This document shows positions 11,137-19,820 of a stretch of DNA of 64,000 nucleotides, piece by piece. The notes beneath the pieces are model-generated. The model ran no database searches, was not told the origin of the DNA, and saw nothing but the letters and a program-made list of their open reading frames with translations. The position numbers were made by a program, and so were the translations under genes. Each line of letters begins with the position of its first letter. Within the stretch, counting starts at the first letter, position 1. The DNA lies in assembly GCF_002803605.1 (NCBI RefSeq), contig NZ_PHRG01000001.1, positions 942,102 through 1,006,101 of the forward strand, read 5' to 3'. This DNA is from Acinetobacter pseudolwoffii. Lineage in GTDB: Bacteria; Pseudomonadota; Gammaproteobacteria; Pseudomonadales; Moraxellaceae.

Positions 11137-12543
11137 TTATTTCTTGTCATTGCCGCCGAACAGTGGGCCCATGCCGCCACCGCCGCCAAACTGTTTCTGC
11201 AAACCACCGAGTGATTTCATCATTTTTGCCATACCCGATGGATTGGCAAATTTTTTCATCATCTTGGCCATTTGGGCATGTTGCTTGATCAGTTTGTTGA
11301 CTTCTGCTACTTCCATACCACAACCTGCTGCAATACGTTTTTTACGGCTTGGGTTCATCAGGTCTGGATTACGGCGCTCTTTCAGGGTCATCGACTGGAT
11401 AATCGCTTCCATTTTCTTGACCTGCTTTTCAGGATTGGCTTGCGCCAACGCATCTTGCAGACCGGCATTGCTCATGCCAGGAAGTTTGTCCAGGAAGCCC
11501 ATCATGCCGCCCATCTTGTTCATCTGCTCAAACTGCATCAGCATGTCTTCAAAGTTGAAGCTGCCACCTTTTTGCAGTTTTTTTGCCATTTTTTCGGCTT
11601 TTTCTTTGTCGACCTTGCGTTCAAGTTCTTCGACTAAAGAAAGTACATCACCCATACCCAAAATACGCTGCGCGATACGCTCAGGATGGAATGGCTCCAA
11701 GGCATCGAGTTTCTCACCCATACCCAAGAATTTAATTGGCTTGCCAGTAATCGCGCGTACTGAAAGCGCCGCACCACCGCGCGCATCACCATCAGTTTTG
11801 GTCAGGATCACACCAGTTAAAGGCAAGGCATCGTTGAATGCTTTGGCAGTATTTGCTGCATCCTGACCGGTCATGGCATCGACCACGAACAGGGTTTCAG
11901 TCGGGTTAATCGCTGCATGCAGCTCTTTGATTTCACCCATCATGTCATCATCGATATGCAAACGACCTGCCGTATCGACAATCAGCACATCGGCAAACTG
12001 GATTTTTGCCTGTTCAATCGCGCGATTCACAATCGTAATCGGTTTTTCGTCTGCGCTAGATTCCAGGAAAATCGCACCTACTTCGCCTGCAACCGTTTGT
12101 AGCTGTTTGATCGCTGCTGGACGGTATACGTCAGCAGATACCATCGCGACTTTTTTCTTTTGACGTTCTTGTAAGAAGCGTGCAAGTTTCGCTGCGGTTG
12201 TTGTTTTACCCGCACCTTGTAGACCTGCCAGCAGGACAACAACAGGTGGTTTTGCAGCGAGGTCGAGGCTTTCATTGGCCTCGCCCATCATTTTGGTCAA
12301 TTCGTCATGAACGATTTTGACAAAAGCCTGTCCAGGAGATAACTGAGTCATCACTTCCTGGCCCAATGCTTCTTCCTTAACTTTCGCGATGAATTCACGA
12401 GTTACAGGTAACGCAACATCGGCCTCAAGAAGCGCCATACGCACTTCACGTAACGTATCTTTAATATTGTCTTCGGTTAGCTGCCCTGAGCCAGTAACAT
12501 TTCTTAAACTCTGCGTGAGTCGTTCTGTTAAGGTATCAAACAT
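11137..12543 (-). CDS. ffh: Signal recognition particle protein Ffh
   Basis: SRP54 GTPase that delivers nascent membrane proteins to FtsY. The 468-residue protein has an N-terminal helical domain, a GTPase domain with the P-loop GLQGAGKTTT near residue 105, DTAGRLHID and TKTDGDARGGAAL, and a Met-rich M domain from about residue 300 that binds 4.5S RNA. It ends in a Gly/Met-rich tail. No 4.5S RNA gene was seen in the window. It is divergent from ypjD, an arrangement common in gammaproteobacteria. Confidence 0.96.
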   Translation of the reverse strand: MFDTLTERLTQSLRNVTGSGQLTEDNIKDTLREVRMALLEADVALPVTREFIAKVKEEALGQEVMTQLSPGQAFVKIVHDELTKMMGEANESLDLAAKPPVVVLLAGLQGAGKTTTAAKLARFLQERQKKKVAMVSADVYRPAAIKQLQTVAGEVGAIFLESSADEKPITIVNRAIEQAKIQFADVLIVDTAGRLHIDDDMMGEIKELHAAINPTETLFVVDAMTGQDAANTAKAFNDALPLTGVILTKTDGDARGGAALSVRAITGKPIKFLGMGEKLDALEPFHPERIAQRILGMGDVLSLVEELERKVDKEKAEKMAKKLQKGGSFNFEDMLMQFEQMNKMGGMMGFLDKLPGMSNAGLQDALAQANPEKQVKKMEAIIQSMTLKERRNPDLMNPSRKKRIAAGCGMEVAEVNKLIKQHAQMAKMMKKFANPSGMAKMMKSLGGLQKQFGGGGGMGPLFGGNDKK

Positions 12544-12681
12544 TGCAAAATCCGCTTAAAATAGCCATGAGCAAAAAATTGTTTCTTAAAATAGAAAATT
12601 TATGCATAGAATGCTATAGGATACTGTAGTTCGCAGCGAATTTATATAAATGAATATTCATCACCCTTAAAAAGGTTTGAC

Positions 12682-13491
12682 ATGGTTAGCCTCCCCTTGG
12701 TTTATACGATCTTAGCATTAGTCGCTTATACCGCTTCCTTCTGGTATCTGTTCATTCATTTAATGTCTAAACGTGCTCCTAATCAATGGTTTGTTTCGCT
12801 AACTGCCCTGCTTGGACTGGGCTTACATGCGCTGGTTTTATATGGCGATATGCACACCCCGCTTGGCATCAATTATGATGTCTTTGCCCTGTTTTCCTTT
12901 ACCTCTGGTCTGATGCTGTTACTCAGCATTATTTACAGTACTTATCGTCCAATTATTGCCCTGAATCTGATCGGGATTCCAGTGGCTGCCACGGGTTTAA
13001 TTCTCGGCTTTGTCTTTACCCAGCCTGCAAAAATCATCGCACAAAACTCTTTGGGTCTGGATATTCATATTATCCTGTCTTTATCTGCTTATGCCGTATT
13101 GCTCATGGCGACCATTCAGGCCGTGATTTTGCGACTGCAGGATCGTGAACTCAAAAAGAAACAGAAACGCCGGGTCTGGGTCAGTTTATTACCTTCTTAT
13201 CAGGACATGGAATCACTGCTGTTTGATATGCTGATGACCGGTTTTGTTTTACTTACCCTCGCTTTAGGCTTTGGCTTTTTTACCATCGACAATTTCTTTG
13301 CCCAGCATCTGGCACATAAAACTGCATTCAGTATTATTTCCTGGCTGGTTTATGGTTCACTATTAATCGGACACTGGAAGTTTGGCTGGCGTGGCCAGAA
13401 AGCCGTGCGCTTTACCCTGCTCGGTTTTGGCTTGCTGGCACTGGGTTTTATTGGGTCTAAATTTGTGCTGGAAATGATCTTGGGGCGATAA
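12682..13491 (+). CDS. ypjD: CcsA/YpjD-like cytochrome c assembly membrane protein
   Basis: A 269-residue polytopic inner-membrane protein of the cytochrome c assembly (CcsA/CcmC-related) family, with about eight transmembrane helices and conserved histidines in periplasmic loops (for example HLAHKTAFSIISW, WLVYGSLLIGHW). The E. coli homologue adjacent to ffh is YpjD, of uncertain function. Its last ~129 codons are duplicated at 18799-19186, about 5.7 kb downstream, which makes this gene the apparent recombination anchor of the pilin block. Confidence 0.87.
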   Translation: MVSLPLVYTILALVAYTASFWYLFIHLMSKRAPNQWFVSLTALLGLGLHALVLYGDMHTPLGINYDVFALFSFTSGLMLLLSIIYSTYRPIIALNLIGIPVAATGLILGFVFTQPAKIIAQNSLGLDIHIILSLSAYAVLLMATIQAVILRLQDRELKKKQKRRVWVSLLPSYQDMESLLFDMLMTGFVLLTLALGFGFFTIDNFFAQHLAHKTAFSIISWLVYGSLLIGHWKFGWRGQKAVRFTLLGFGLLALGFIGSKFVLEMILGR

Positions 13492-13551
13492 TTCTGAGCC
13501 TTGAAATATTCAATTCATTGTTCAATGAAAAGGCTTTAGCTTGAGTATTCT

Positions 13552-13765
13552 TTAAAGGATTATACGCCCCGCACGCACTGATAATGGCCAGTACATCTCC
13601 CTGTTAAGTTCTGCATCTCCTCACACAGGCAGAATCTTAAGTACAAACTGTTGCAAAAGGTCATATTGCAAGGCTTTTCGCTGCTCTGATGGTTGATCAG
13701 ATACTCCCCATTTTCTATACGAAAATACTTGAAGACAAGTAAGCTTCTTGTAGACCCATGCAAAC
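13552..13765 (-). pseudogene. Decayed C-terminus of a class I SAM-dependent methyltransferase
   Basis: One minus-strand frame reads as a methyltransferase C-terminus (about 70 codons) containing YRKWG, QYDLLQQF, ILPV, GDAELNREM, YWPLSVRAGRI and then a stop at 13552-13554. A TGA at 13621-13623 sits exactly where the family has the Trp of WGD. No start codon or N-terminal AdoMet-binding motifs exist upstream. It is related to, but clearly diverged from, the fragment at 18536-18798: both share the E-L-x-R...WPLSVR-x-G ending. I read it as a relic at the left edge of the accessory block. Confidence 0.55.
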
Positions 13766-14046
13766 ACGAGACAGTATTTTTATAATTTTTATCCGAATAT
13801 TACTTAGCTCTTTTTCATCGCATTTTTATATTGGATTTATAACAAAAAAACTACACCTTACCTTATATGGATTACTAATTTTTACTCCTTGATATAGCTT
13901 AAGTTTTAGTTTTGTAATGATTCATGTTTCTCAAATTTTTCTATTTATTTTTTACCTATAATTATAATACTTTTCTAGAAAAATCTGGATTTGCATTAAT
14001 TTTTGCAAATTATTCAAAAGGATAAATAAAATAAGATGAGGTAAAT
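13766..14046. other. AT-rich leader of the pilin operon
   Basis: About 280 bases of very AT-rich DNA without a gene. A Shine-Dalgarno (GAGGT) precedes the pilin ATG at 14047. I looked for a sigma-54 promoter here but the GG/GC spacing is wrong. No other structure was recognised. Confidence 0.5.
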
Positions 14047-14463
14047 ATGAATAAGATAAAAGGCTTTACTTTAATTGAGCTGATGATTGTGGTGGCAGTG
14101 ATTGCAGTCCTTGCGATGATTGCTGTGCCCAGTTATCAGAACTATATTACCAAGTCGAAGATTAAAGAAGCACAGTCGAATTTAATTGCCTTATCCCTCT
14201 CAGCAGAAAATTTTTATCAACGTACTTTAAATTATCCAATTGCAAACCTCAGCAATAGTGCTGCTTTAAAGAGCAGTACTATGTTTAGTACCTGGAACCC
14301 AACCTCTGATACTTTTTCCTATCAGTATCAATCTACTGATGGCTCCACCTATACATTGAAAGCCACTGGTACTGACTCACGGGTAGCAGACTGCCAACTC
14401 AGTCTGAACCATCAAGGCACCCGCACAGCAACCGGTTGTGGAAATACAGAGTGGACCAACTGA
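14047..14463 (+). CDS. Type IV pilin-like protein (PilE class)
   Basis: A 138-residue prepilin with a 5-residue basic leader, the prepilin-peptidase site KG|FTLIEL with glutamate at mature position 5, and a 20-residue hydrophobic helix. A globular domain follows with the class-typical motif ([16 protein letters not shown]) and two C-terminal cysteines (DCQLSL...TGCG) that would form the D-region disulfide. It is the first gene of a run of five pilin-like genes with tiny gaps or overlaps. It resembles minor pilin PilE more than the major subunit. Cleavage would need PilD, which is not in this window. Confidence 0.85.
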   Translation: MNKIKGFTLIELMIVVAVIAVLAMIAVPSYQNYITKSKIKEAQSNLIALSLSAENFYQRTLNYPIANLSNSAALKSSTMFSTWNPTSDTFSYQYQSTDGSTYTLKATGTDSRVADCQLSLNHQGTRTATGCGNTEWTN

Positions 14464-14464
14464 T

Positions 14465-14980
14465 ATGTGCTCACAACATTTTCAATTGCGCCAATCCGGT
14501 GGTTTCACCCTGATCGAATTAATGATCACCATTACCGTGTTAAGTATCTTGCTTTTGATCGGAAGTGCCTTAACGCGAAGCTGGGTGGATCGTAGCCAGA
14601 TTAATAGTGGAATTTCGACTTTAAAAAATACAGTTGCCCAAGCCAAAACTGCTGCCCTAAGAAATACCAATAACCAGCCTTTAAACCATCCCGCAGTGAG
14701 TGTGTGCTGGAATGCACTTTCGCATACTTTATCTGTACTCCGTCTTGCACAAAATAGTAGCGATCTCTGCAATGTGGCATCTGCCGATCATACCGTTCTT
14801 TTCAGTTCATCCTTGGCTCAAGGCATTGTTATTCGCCAGGATCAGACTGCTTTTCAATGTCTGGCATTTAATGCCGCCGGCGTACTGATTGCACCGGCCG
14901 GATCGTCTTGTGTGAACAGTAGCAGTCTGAGTTTAAAAGTGGAGAAGAATAATGAAAATGCTGAATTCACCCTCTTTTAA
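14465..14980 (+). CDS. GspH/FimT-type minor pseudopilin
   Basis: About 171 residues with the site [22 protein letters not shown] and a FimT/GspH-like globular domain containing cysteines (VCWNAL, DLCNVA, QCLAF, SSCV). FimT-class proteins sit at the pilus tip complex, and some bind DNA during natural transformation. The ATG one base beyond the previous stop codon is preferred to an in-frame GTG 27 bases upstream, which lies inside the previous gene. It overlaps the next pilin gene by 29 bases. Confidence 0.82.
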   Translation: MCSQHFQLRQSGGFTLIELMITITVLSILLLIGSALTRSWVDRSQINSGISTLKNTVAQAKTAALRNTNNQPLNHPAVSVCWNALSHTLSVLRLAQNSSDLCNVASADHTVLFSSSLAQGIVIRQDQTAFQCLAFNAAGVLIAPAGSSCVNSSSLSLKVEKNNENAEFTLF

Positions 14981-15362
14981 ACAATCTGGCTTTACCCTGA
15001 TCGAGTCTCTAGTGGCTCTGATGATCTTCGGTATTATCATTTTGGGAAGTGCTGCCGCTGTGTCTTATATGTTAAAGCTACAAAAAGAGATGCAGGTGAA
15101 CTCTATCATTATCAATACCATGCAAAATAAACTCCAAAATGCATTAAATACTCCGGCTTCTGCATCACTTTGCAGCTCGATTGATTTGAATAGTTTCAGT
15201 TTGGCCCAGCAAACTTATCACATGGCGTGTGCTACCGAAAAAATTGACATCAATGGGATTCCGGTTGAATGGCCTGTACTGGCCGTTAGTACCCAAAAGA
15301 ATATTGCCCAATCCTGTGCAGAGGGAACCCTCAGTTCTGATTGCTATATCGTGGGGAAATAG
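14952..15362 (+). CDS. pilV: PilV-like minor pilin
   Basis: A 136-residue prepilin with the leader MKMLNSPSFKQSG, cleavage before FTLIESLVALMIFG, and the I-E-S-L-V-A signature of PilV proteins. It has a short globular domain with four cysteines. It begins inside the preceding gene and ends just before pilW, so the cluster is probably translated as a coupled operon. Its length is slightly under that of typical PilV. Confidence 0.82.
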   Translation: MKMLNSPSFKQSGFTLIESLVALMIFGIIILGSAAAVSYMLKLQKEMQVNSIIINTMQNKLQNALNTPASASLCSSIDLNSFSLAQQTYHMACATEKIDINGIPVEWPVLAVSTQKNIAQSCAEGTLSSDCYIVGK

Positions 15363-15364
15363 AT

Positions 15365-15991
15365 ATGCGTGCGAATGGTTTTACCCTGATTGAACTGATG
15401 ATTGGCCTGCTTATCTCCATATTATGCATGATTATGCTGCTGATGCTGTTCAGACAGATTTCACAAATTTCGGTCCGCTCTTCTCAAAGTGCTGAATATG
15501 ATGCCCAGATCCAGACTGGTTTACTGGTTCTGGAAAAATTTATTCAGAATGCCGGTTATGGTTCAGGCTCGGCAAATGATATTCAGATCGGGACGCATTT
15601 TGGAAATCCGGCCGTTTTTTGGCGTTTTATCCCCGAGCTAGACAGTGTTCCCGTCAGTTATCAGTGTCAGGGGGTGGCTGAAAAAATCACTACTGAAAAT
15701 GGCTTAAGAATACATCGACTGGTACTTATGAAAAAAGATGCTTGTGGCACGACCACTGCATTGACTGAGGGAACCTGGCAGGAGAGTCAGGCCATTGTTT
15801 CCATTAACAATAACTCCACCACGCCGATTTTTCGCTATGCCTTGAGTCTGGGAGAGTGCCGACCTTTTGGAATTAACAGTACTCCAGTAGGTACAAAGCA
15901 GATCAGCTTGACCGCTTTCCGTCCTGAGATGACAGGCTTGGGAGAAAAAATTCAAAGCCTGATTTGTCTCAATAACATCAAGGCCACTTAG
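15365..15991 (+). CDS. pilW: PilW-like minor pilin
   Basis: A prepilin of about 208 residues. It starts [28 protein letters not shown], typical of PilW, and continues with the S-x-Q-S-A-E-Y-D-A-Q and G-L-L-V-L-E-K-F-I-Q-N-A-G-Y-G segments found after the helix in this family. Four cysteines lie in the globular part. The ATG at 15365 follows GGGGAAAT and gives the short prepilin leader; an upstream TTG would add eight non-pilin residues. Confidence 0.85.
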   Translation: MRANGFTLIELMIGLLISILCMIMLLMLFRQISQISVRSSQSAEYDAQIQTGLLVLEKFIQNAGYGSGSANDIQIGTHFGNPAVFWRFIPELDSVPVSYQCQGVAEKITTENGLRIHRLVLMKKDACGTTTALTEGTWQESQAIVSINNNSTTPIFRYALSLGECRPFGINSTPVGTKQISLTAFRPEMTGLGEKIQSLICLNNIKAT

Positions 15992-16006
15992 TAAAGGGGA
16001 ACACAG

Positions 16007-18475
16007 ATGCAGGCGATTCATCATCAAAAAGGCATGGCGACAATTTTGCTGGTTTTGCTGATTGGCATCAGTGTAATGCTGATTACAGCCTCTGTGGCCA
16101 AAACCTTAACCAGTAAAAAAGATGCCTCTGTGGCTGCTCATGCCCAGACCAATGCTCAGTTGATGGGCTGGGCAGGTGTCAGCGCCTTTCGTGAATACCT
16201 GCTACAACAGGGCAAAATCAATGTCAGCAAAGTGGCTGACCTCCATGGCAAAACCCTACCCTTACGCTATGAAGCGAACAGTAAAGAGATTATTGCCCAG
16301 AATATTCGGGTGTCCGGCTGTACCGCCCCAGGAACAACTTGTGTCGTGACCGCTGACATCAGCTCGAATAACATGACCGCCAAAGCGGCGACTACCATTC
16401 AGGCGGTCTATGAACTGACAGTGAAAAATGGTCAAGTCACGGCTCTTCAGGAAAATCTTGCGCTGAATTTTACCGGGACAACTTTTATGTCCGGTACAGA
16501 AATCAAAGCTGAAACACCTAATAGTCAGGTCACCTTAAATGTGGATGGCAATACCTCGATCCAAGCAGGATTTAAAACCAGGAATATTAGCCAGTTGACC
16601 ATCAATTCTACTGGAGATGTAATTATTGATTGTTCCACTACCCGCTGCGGCAATACCAAAATTGATATCAATGCCAGAGGGAATGTACATATTACCAATC
16701 CTGGAAACTTTGGGGAGATTAATGCCAAAGGCTGGGTCAAACTGCAAACCGGGGTGAATGCCGAAAATATTTCTTCTTTAAGCAGGGTTCATCTTGCTCT
16801 CAACTCTACCGCTAAAACGATCCAGGCCCAAGGTGAAGTCGAAATTGCTGAAGGTTCTTCGGTACAAAATATTTACTCGAATGACAAAGTCATTTTAAGA
16901 ACCAATGCCAAAGCCAATACCATCCAGACGCATGGTGCAGTCTCCGTATCCATTTTTAGTAAGGTTTATGGAAATATTGAATCTGGTAAACAGGTAGATA
17001 TTTCTAATAGTGAAGTGACAGGTGATGTCAAAGCCTATGATTATGTTGATCTGGATACCAATGCCAAGGTCAATGGTTCGGTCTATGCTAAGGGTCTCAA
17101 TACTATTTCATTGACCAATAATGTTGCGGTACGACTCAGTACCAGCTGGATTGGCAAAAATGTCTATGCCAATAAAAATTTACGCTTACTGGATGGACTG
17201 ATTGGTAAAGATATTGAAGGCAGTGTTTATCTGACCGGAGAAGTGATTGGAATCAAGTCGGGCATTAAAGGCTCTGTCAATGAAAAACAGAAAATAGTGC
17301 CGGGACTGGATTTTACCATTCCCCGGACAGTAGATACCGCACTGATCAGCCAGCGTATTGATGACAAAATGAATTTCTCCACCAAAGTCGATGTACGCGT
17401 CTACAAATATGATGCTAACTATATTTTTACCAAAAAAAATGGCATCTCTTATATCTATCTGAATTATTTGCAAAATAAATCCACCAACATCACTTATCTG
17501 TATCAGGACAATAAACAATATGCCGTGGCAGCCAACGGGACTAAAACTTTAGTCAGCGAACGTGGTTTTGCCATTGGGGATTACAGTTATGGGGGCAAAA
17601 AATATATTGGTGCGATCTGCCTGACTGCAAGCAATGGCACCTGTACCAGCCCGATTATCAGCTATTTACCACGGATCAGCGTCGGGAAAACCTTGGGAGT
17701 GGATAATGATTATGACTATCTTGCTGGGGTGAATACCTGGCATATCCGGACAACCTCAGAAGCTTCACCTCTAGATAATGCCGCATTTGCACCCGGGATT
17801 TTTTATTTTGAAGGTAAACTGATTTTAACCGGCCATACCCGTACAGGTACCTTTACCAATACTTTTCTGGCTGAAGAAGATATTGATGCCGTTGCCCTCT
17901 CCCCTTATATCTACTCACCTTATAACGTTTTACGGAATGGTTCAGCAGCCCTGATTTGTGACCGGCCATATAAAACTGTCACTGGTACTACGATTTCAGG
18001 TGCACCCTTGACTCAACCTGCAACTGAATCAAACCGCTATTTGACACCGACTAATCTGTGTAAAAGTGCCAATGAATTTGCCTATCGTATGGGCCAAGAT
18101 GCTTCTGGTAATTCTTTAATGGTCACGATTGATGGTACTGCGGTAAAAAAACTGGATCTGGGCTATGTGGCGTTGATGTCAAATCGGGTAATTCGTGTTG
18201 GCACCTGTGCACAGGTCTATGGAGATGTCTATGCCAGAAGTACAGTCGAGAGCAGTTCTGGTTGTAGCAGTGGTCCTTCGATTGTAGGTGCTATCAGCAC
18301 CCAAGGTAAGCCGCCTTATACCAATACCATCCAGCAACAGAATACCTTTGGCGCGGGTTCTAATATTGTGGTGCCTCGTTCTGAATTTATCGCGCCAAGC
18401 AACAAAGGTAGTACAGCTCCAAGTAGTGGCAGTACTGTAGAAAATGTATTGTTAAAATGGTCAAAATATATTTAA
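16007..18475 (+). CDS. Giant PilX-like protein with bactofilin/beta-helix-like repeat region
   Basis: An 822-residue protein, about four times the length of ordinary PilX. The N-terminus (GMATILLVLLIGISVMLITA, residues 9-28) matches the PilX/GspK-type prepilin helix that lacks Glu5. Residues about 170-430 are made of short degenerate repeats (pattern x-I-x-A-x-G-x-V-x-I; many Asn, Asp, Gly, Val), as in bactofilin or right-handed beta-helix folds. A Tyr/Ser/Thr-rich region with paired cysteines follows, then another beta-helix-like stretch near the end (YGDVYARSTV). It is last in the pilin operon, where PilY1 would be expected to supply the tip adhesin. I infer a surface-exposed, pilus-associated or pseudopilus-tip role. 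Confidence 0.7.
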   Translation: MQAIHHQKGMATILLVLLIGISVMLITASVAKTLTSKKDASVAAHAQTNAQLMGWAGVSAFREYLLQQGKINVSKVADLHGKTLPLRYEANSKEIIAQNIRVSGCTAPGTTCVVTADISSNNMTAKAATTIQAVYELTVKNGQVTALQENLALNFTGTTFMSGTEIKAETPNSQVTLNVDGNTSIQAGFKTRNISQLTINSTGDVIIDCSTTRCGNTKIDINARGNVHITNPGNFGEINAKGWVKLQTGVNAENISSLSRVHLALNSTAKTIQAQGEVEIAEGSSVQNIYSNDKVILRTNAKANTIQTHGAVSVSIFSKVYGNIESGKQVDISNSEVTGDVKAYDYVDLDTNAKVNGSVYAKGLNTISLTNNVAVRLSTSWIGKNVYANKNLRLLDGLIGKDIEGSVYLTGEVIGIKSGIKGSVNEKQKIVPGLDFTIPRTVDTALISQRIDDKMNFSTKVDVRVYKYDANYIFTKKNGISYIYLNYLQNKSTNITYLYQDNKQYAVAANGTKTLVSERGFAIGDYSYGGKKYIGAICLTASNGTCTSPIISYLPRISVGKTLGVDNDYDYLAGVNTWHIRTTSEASPLDNAAFAPGIFYFEGKLILTGHTRTGTFTNTFLAEEDIDAVALSPYIYSPYNVLRNGSAALICDRPYKTVTGTTISGAPLTQPATESNRYLTPTNLCKSANEFAYRMGQDASGNSLMVTIDGTAVKKLDLGYVALMSNRVIRVGTCAQVYGDVYARSTVESSSGCSSGPSIVGAISTQGKPPYTNTIQQQNTFGAGSNIVVPRSEFIAPSNKGSTAPSSGSTVENVLLKWSKYI

Positions 18476-18535
18476 AGATATTCAATACCAGGAATCTAGT
18501 TGCTGAATATCCGGAAGTTTAGCTGTATGAAAATA
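18476..18535. other. Hairpin-forming spacer after the pilin operon
   Basis: An 8-bp inverted repeat (GATATTCA 18477-18484 / TGAATATC 18504-18511) follows the stop codon. It has no T run, so termination here is uncertain. Confidence 0.3.
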
Positions 18536-18798
18536 TCATTTCGGATGAATGTTCCCTACCCGCACCGACAATGGCCAGCGAATGACTCTAGGCAATTCTG
18601 GATCTTCCCATTCTGGCAATAAGGCATCTGCCAGTACATTCAGTGGATTATGTCCGAGTGCTTGAGTTGCTGCTTTCACGGCTGACCAGGTACTCATATA
18701 AACAATCAGCTGATAAAAATTCCACTCCACCTCAAGCATAAGTGGTGAAATTGAAATTTCCTGAAATGGAAATGGTAGATTTTTATATCCTTCATCTA
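18536..18798 (-). pseudogene. C-terminal fragment of a class I SAM-dependent methyltransferase
   Basis: About 85 codons on the minus strand match the end of a Trm9/UbiE-like AdoMet-dependent methyltransferase family: LPFPFQEI, WNFYQLIVYMSTWSAV, ALGHNP, LLPEWEDPELPRVIRWPLSV and a normal stop. The N-terminal AdoMet-binding two-thirds is missing; at 18799 the sequence switches abruptly to the ypjD duplicate on the opposite strand. This marks a breakpoint. The frame is still open through the ypjD segment, but that part is an antisense shadow. Confidence 0.7.
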
Positions 18799-19186
18799 CA
18801 TGGCGACCATTCAGGCCGTGATCTTGCGGCTTCAGGATCGCGAGATGAAAAAGAAGCAAAAACGCCGGGTTTGGGTCAGTTTGTTACCTTCTTATCAAGA
18901 CATGGAATCACTCCTGTTTGATATGCTGATGACCGGTTTTGTTTTACTTACGCTCGCTTTGAGCTTTGGCTTTTTCACCATCGATAATTTCTTCGCCCAA
19001 CATCTGACACATAAAACTGCGTTCAGTATTATTTCCTGGCTGGTTTATGGTTCACTATTAATCGGACACTGGAAGTTTGGCTGGCGTGGCCAGAAAGCTG
19101 TGCGCTTTACCCTGTTCGGTTTTGGCTTGTTGGCACTGGGTTTTATTAGTTCTAAATTCGTGCTGGAAATGATTTTGGTACGTTAA
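18799..19186 (+). pseudogene. Duplicated 3' fragment of ypjD
   Basis: These 388 bases repeat the end of the intact gene (13106-13491), starting at ATGGCGACCATTCAGG and running through the stop codon. The encoded 128 residues differ from the intact copy at only six positions by eye (L/M, G/S, A/T, L/F, G/S, G/V). The first five membrane helices are absent and no Shine-Dalgarno or promoter is evident, so it is probably not functional. Together with the intact copy it brackets the methyltransferase relics and pilin operon. Confidence 0.85.
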
Positions 19187-19288
19187 CATACGCTAACCTA
19201 AAGCCAACACTGCGTTTGAGTGCCGTCATCAAAATGTCATATTCAAAAATTATGGTTAAAGTGCATTAAAAATACACCAAGGATCATG

Positions 19289-19765
19289 ATGATAAAATTA
19301 CTTTCAGGTTTAGCACTACTTTGTTTATCAAGCGCAAGTTTCGCAGATTATCACTGTCACGGTAGCATTAAAGATCGCACGATTGATGATAATGTCAGTA
19401 TCAGCCAAAACTGTCAGATTGATAATGCCAACATTAAAGGCAATGTCATGCTGTATCAGGGTGCTCAAGCAGTAATTTCAAATACTGCGATTGATGGCAA
19501 TCTGGAATCGAAAGGACGTTTTAGCTCGGTTCTGGCGCAACATAACCGGATTGACGGCAATATCCAGCTAGAAGGCGGTCAGACGATTCAGCTCACTGCC
19601 AATCAGGTAGAGGGTGATATCCAGCTGAAAAAGAATACCCAAAAAATTACTGTAAATGACAATGTGGTTGACGGTAATTTGCAATGCGAATCCAACCGCA
19701 TTCAACCGATCGGTGGCAATAACCGGGTCAATGGTGACAAAGAAGGTCAATGTCGCCGTTTATAA
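19289..19765 (+). CDS. Small secreted beta-helix-like protein
   Basis: About 158 residues with a Sec signal peptide ending SASFA before DYHCHG. The mature protein consists of about six imperfect repeats of roughly 18-22 residues with the pattern N-x-I-x-G-N-[IVL]-x-[LI] (IKGNVML, IDGNLES, IDGNIQL, VEGDIQL, VDGNLQC), predicting a short parallel beta-helix. Cysteines near both ends may staple it. AAGGA lies 5 bases before the second of two tandem ATGs, which is why I chose 19289. Function unknown; periplasmic or extracellular. Confidence 0.75.
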   Translation: MIKLLSGLALLCLSSASFADYHCHGSIKDRTIDDNVSISQNCQIDNANIKGNVMLYQGAQAVISNTAIDGNLESKGRFSSVLAQHNRIDGNIQLEGGQTIQLTANQVEGDIQLKKNTQKITVNDNVVDGNLQCESNRIQPIGGNNRVNGDKEGQCRRL

Positions 19766-19782
19766 TTTTTATAAATGAAATA

Positions 19783-19814
19783 AAAAACTTGGCTGATACA
19801 ATCATCAGCCAAGT
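19783..19814 (-). terminator. Terminator at the end of the paa operon
   Basis: A 10-bp perfect stem (CTTGGCTGAT / ATCAGCCAAG) with a 6-base loop is followed by six T on the minus strand, 7 bases beyond the paaY stop codon. Confidence 0.85.
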
Positions 19815-19820
19815 GCTAAA

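Noticed and set aside
11087..11866. 259-codon plus-strand frame opposite ffh
   Set aside because: Antisense to the conserved M and G domains of Ffh; no homologous family and no ribosome-binding site.
13560..13763. 67-residue minus-strand ORF with cysteines as a small protein gene
   Set aside because: Another frame of the same DNA reads as a decayed methyltransferase C-terminus, which explains the sequence better.
13985..14020. Sigma-54 promoter (TGG...TTTGCA) before the pilin operon
   Set aside because: The distance between the GG and GC elements is 4 or 16 bases instead of 10.
18800..19186. Second ypjD-like gene as a functional short protein
   Set aside because: It is a truncated copy without the first five helices, promoter or ribosome-binding site; annotated as a pseudogene fragment.
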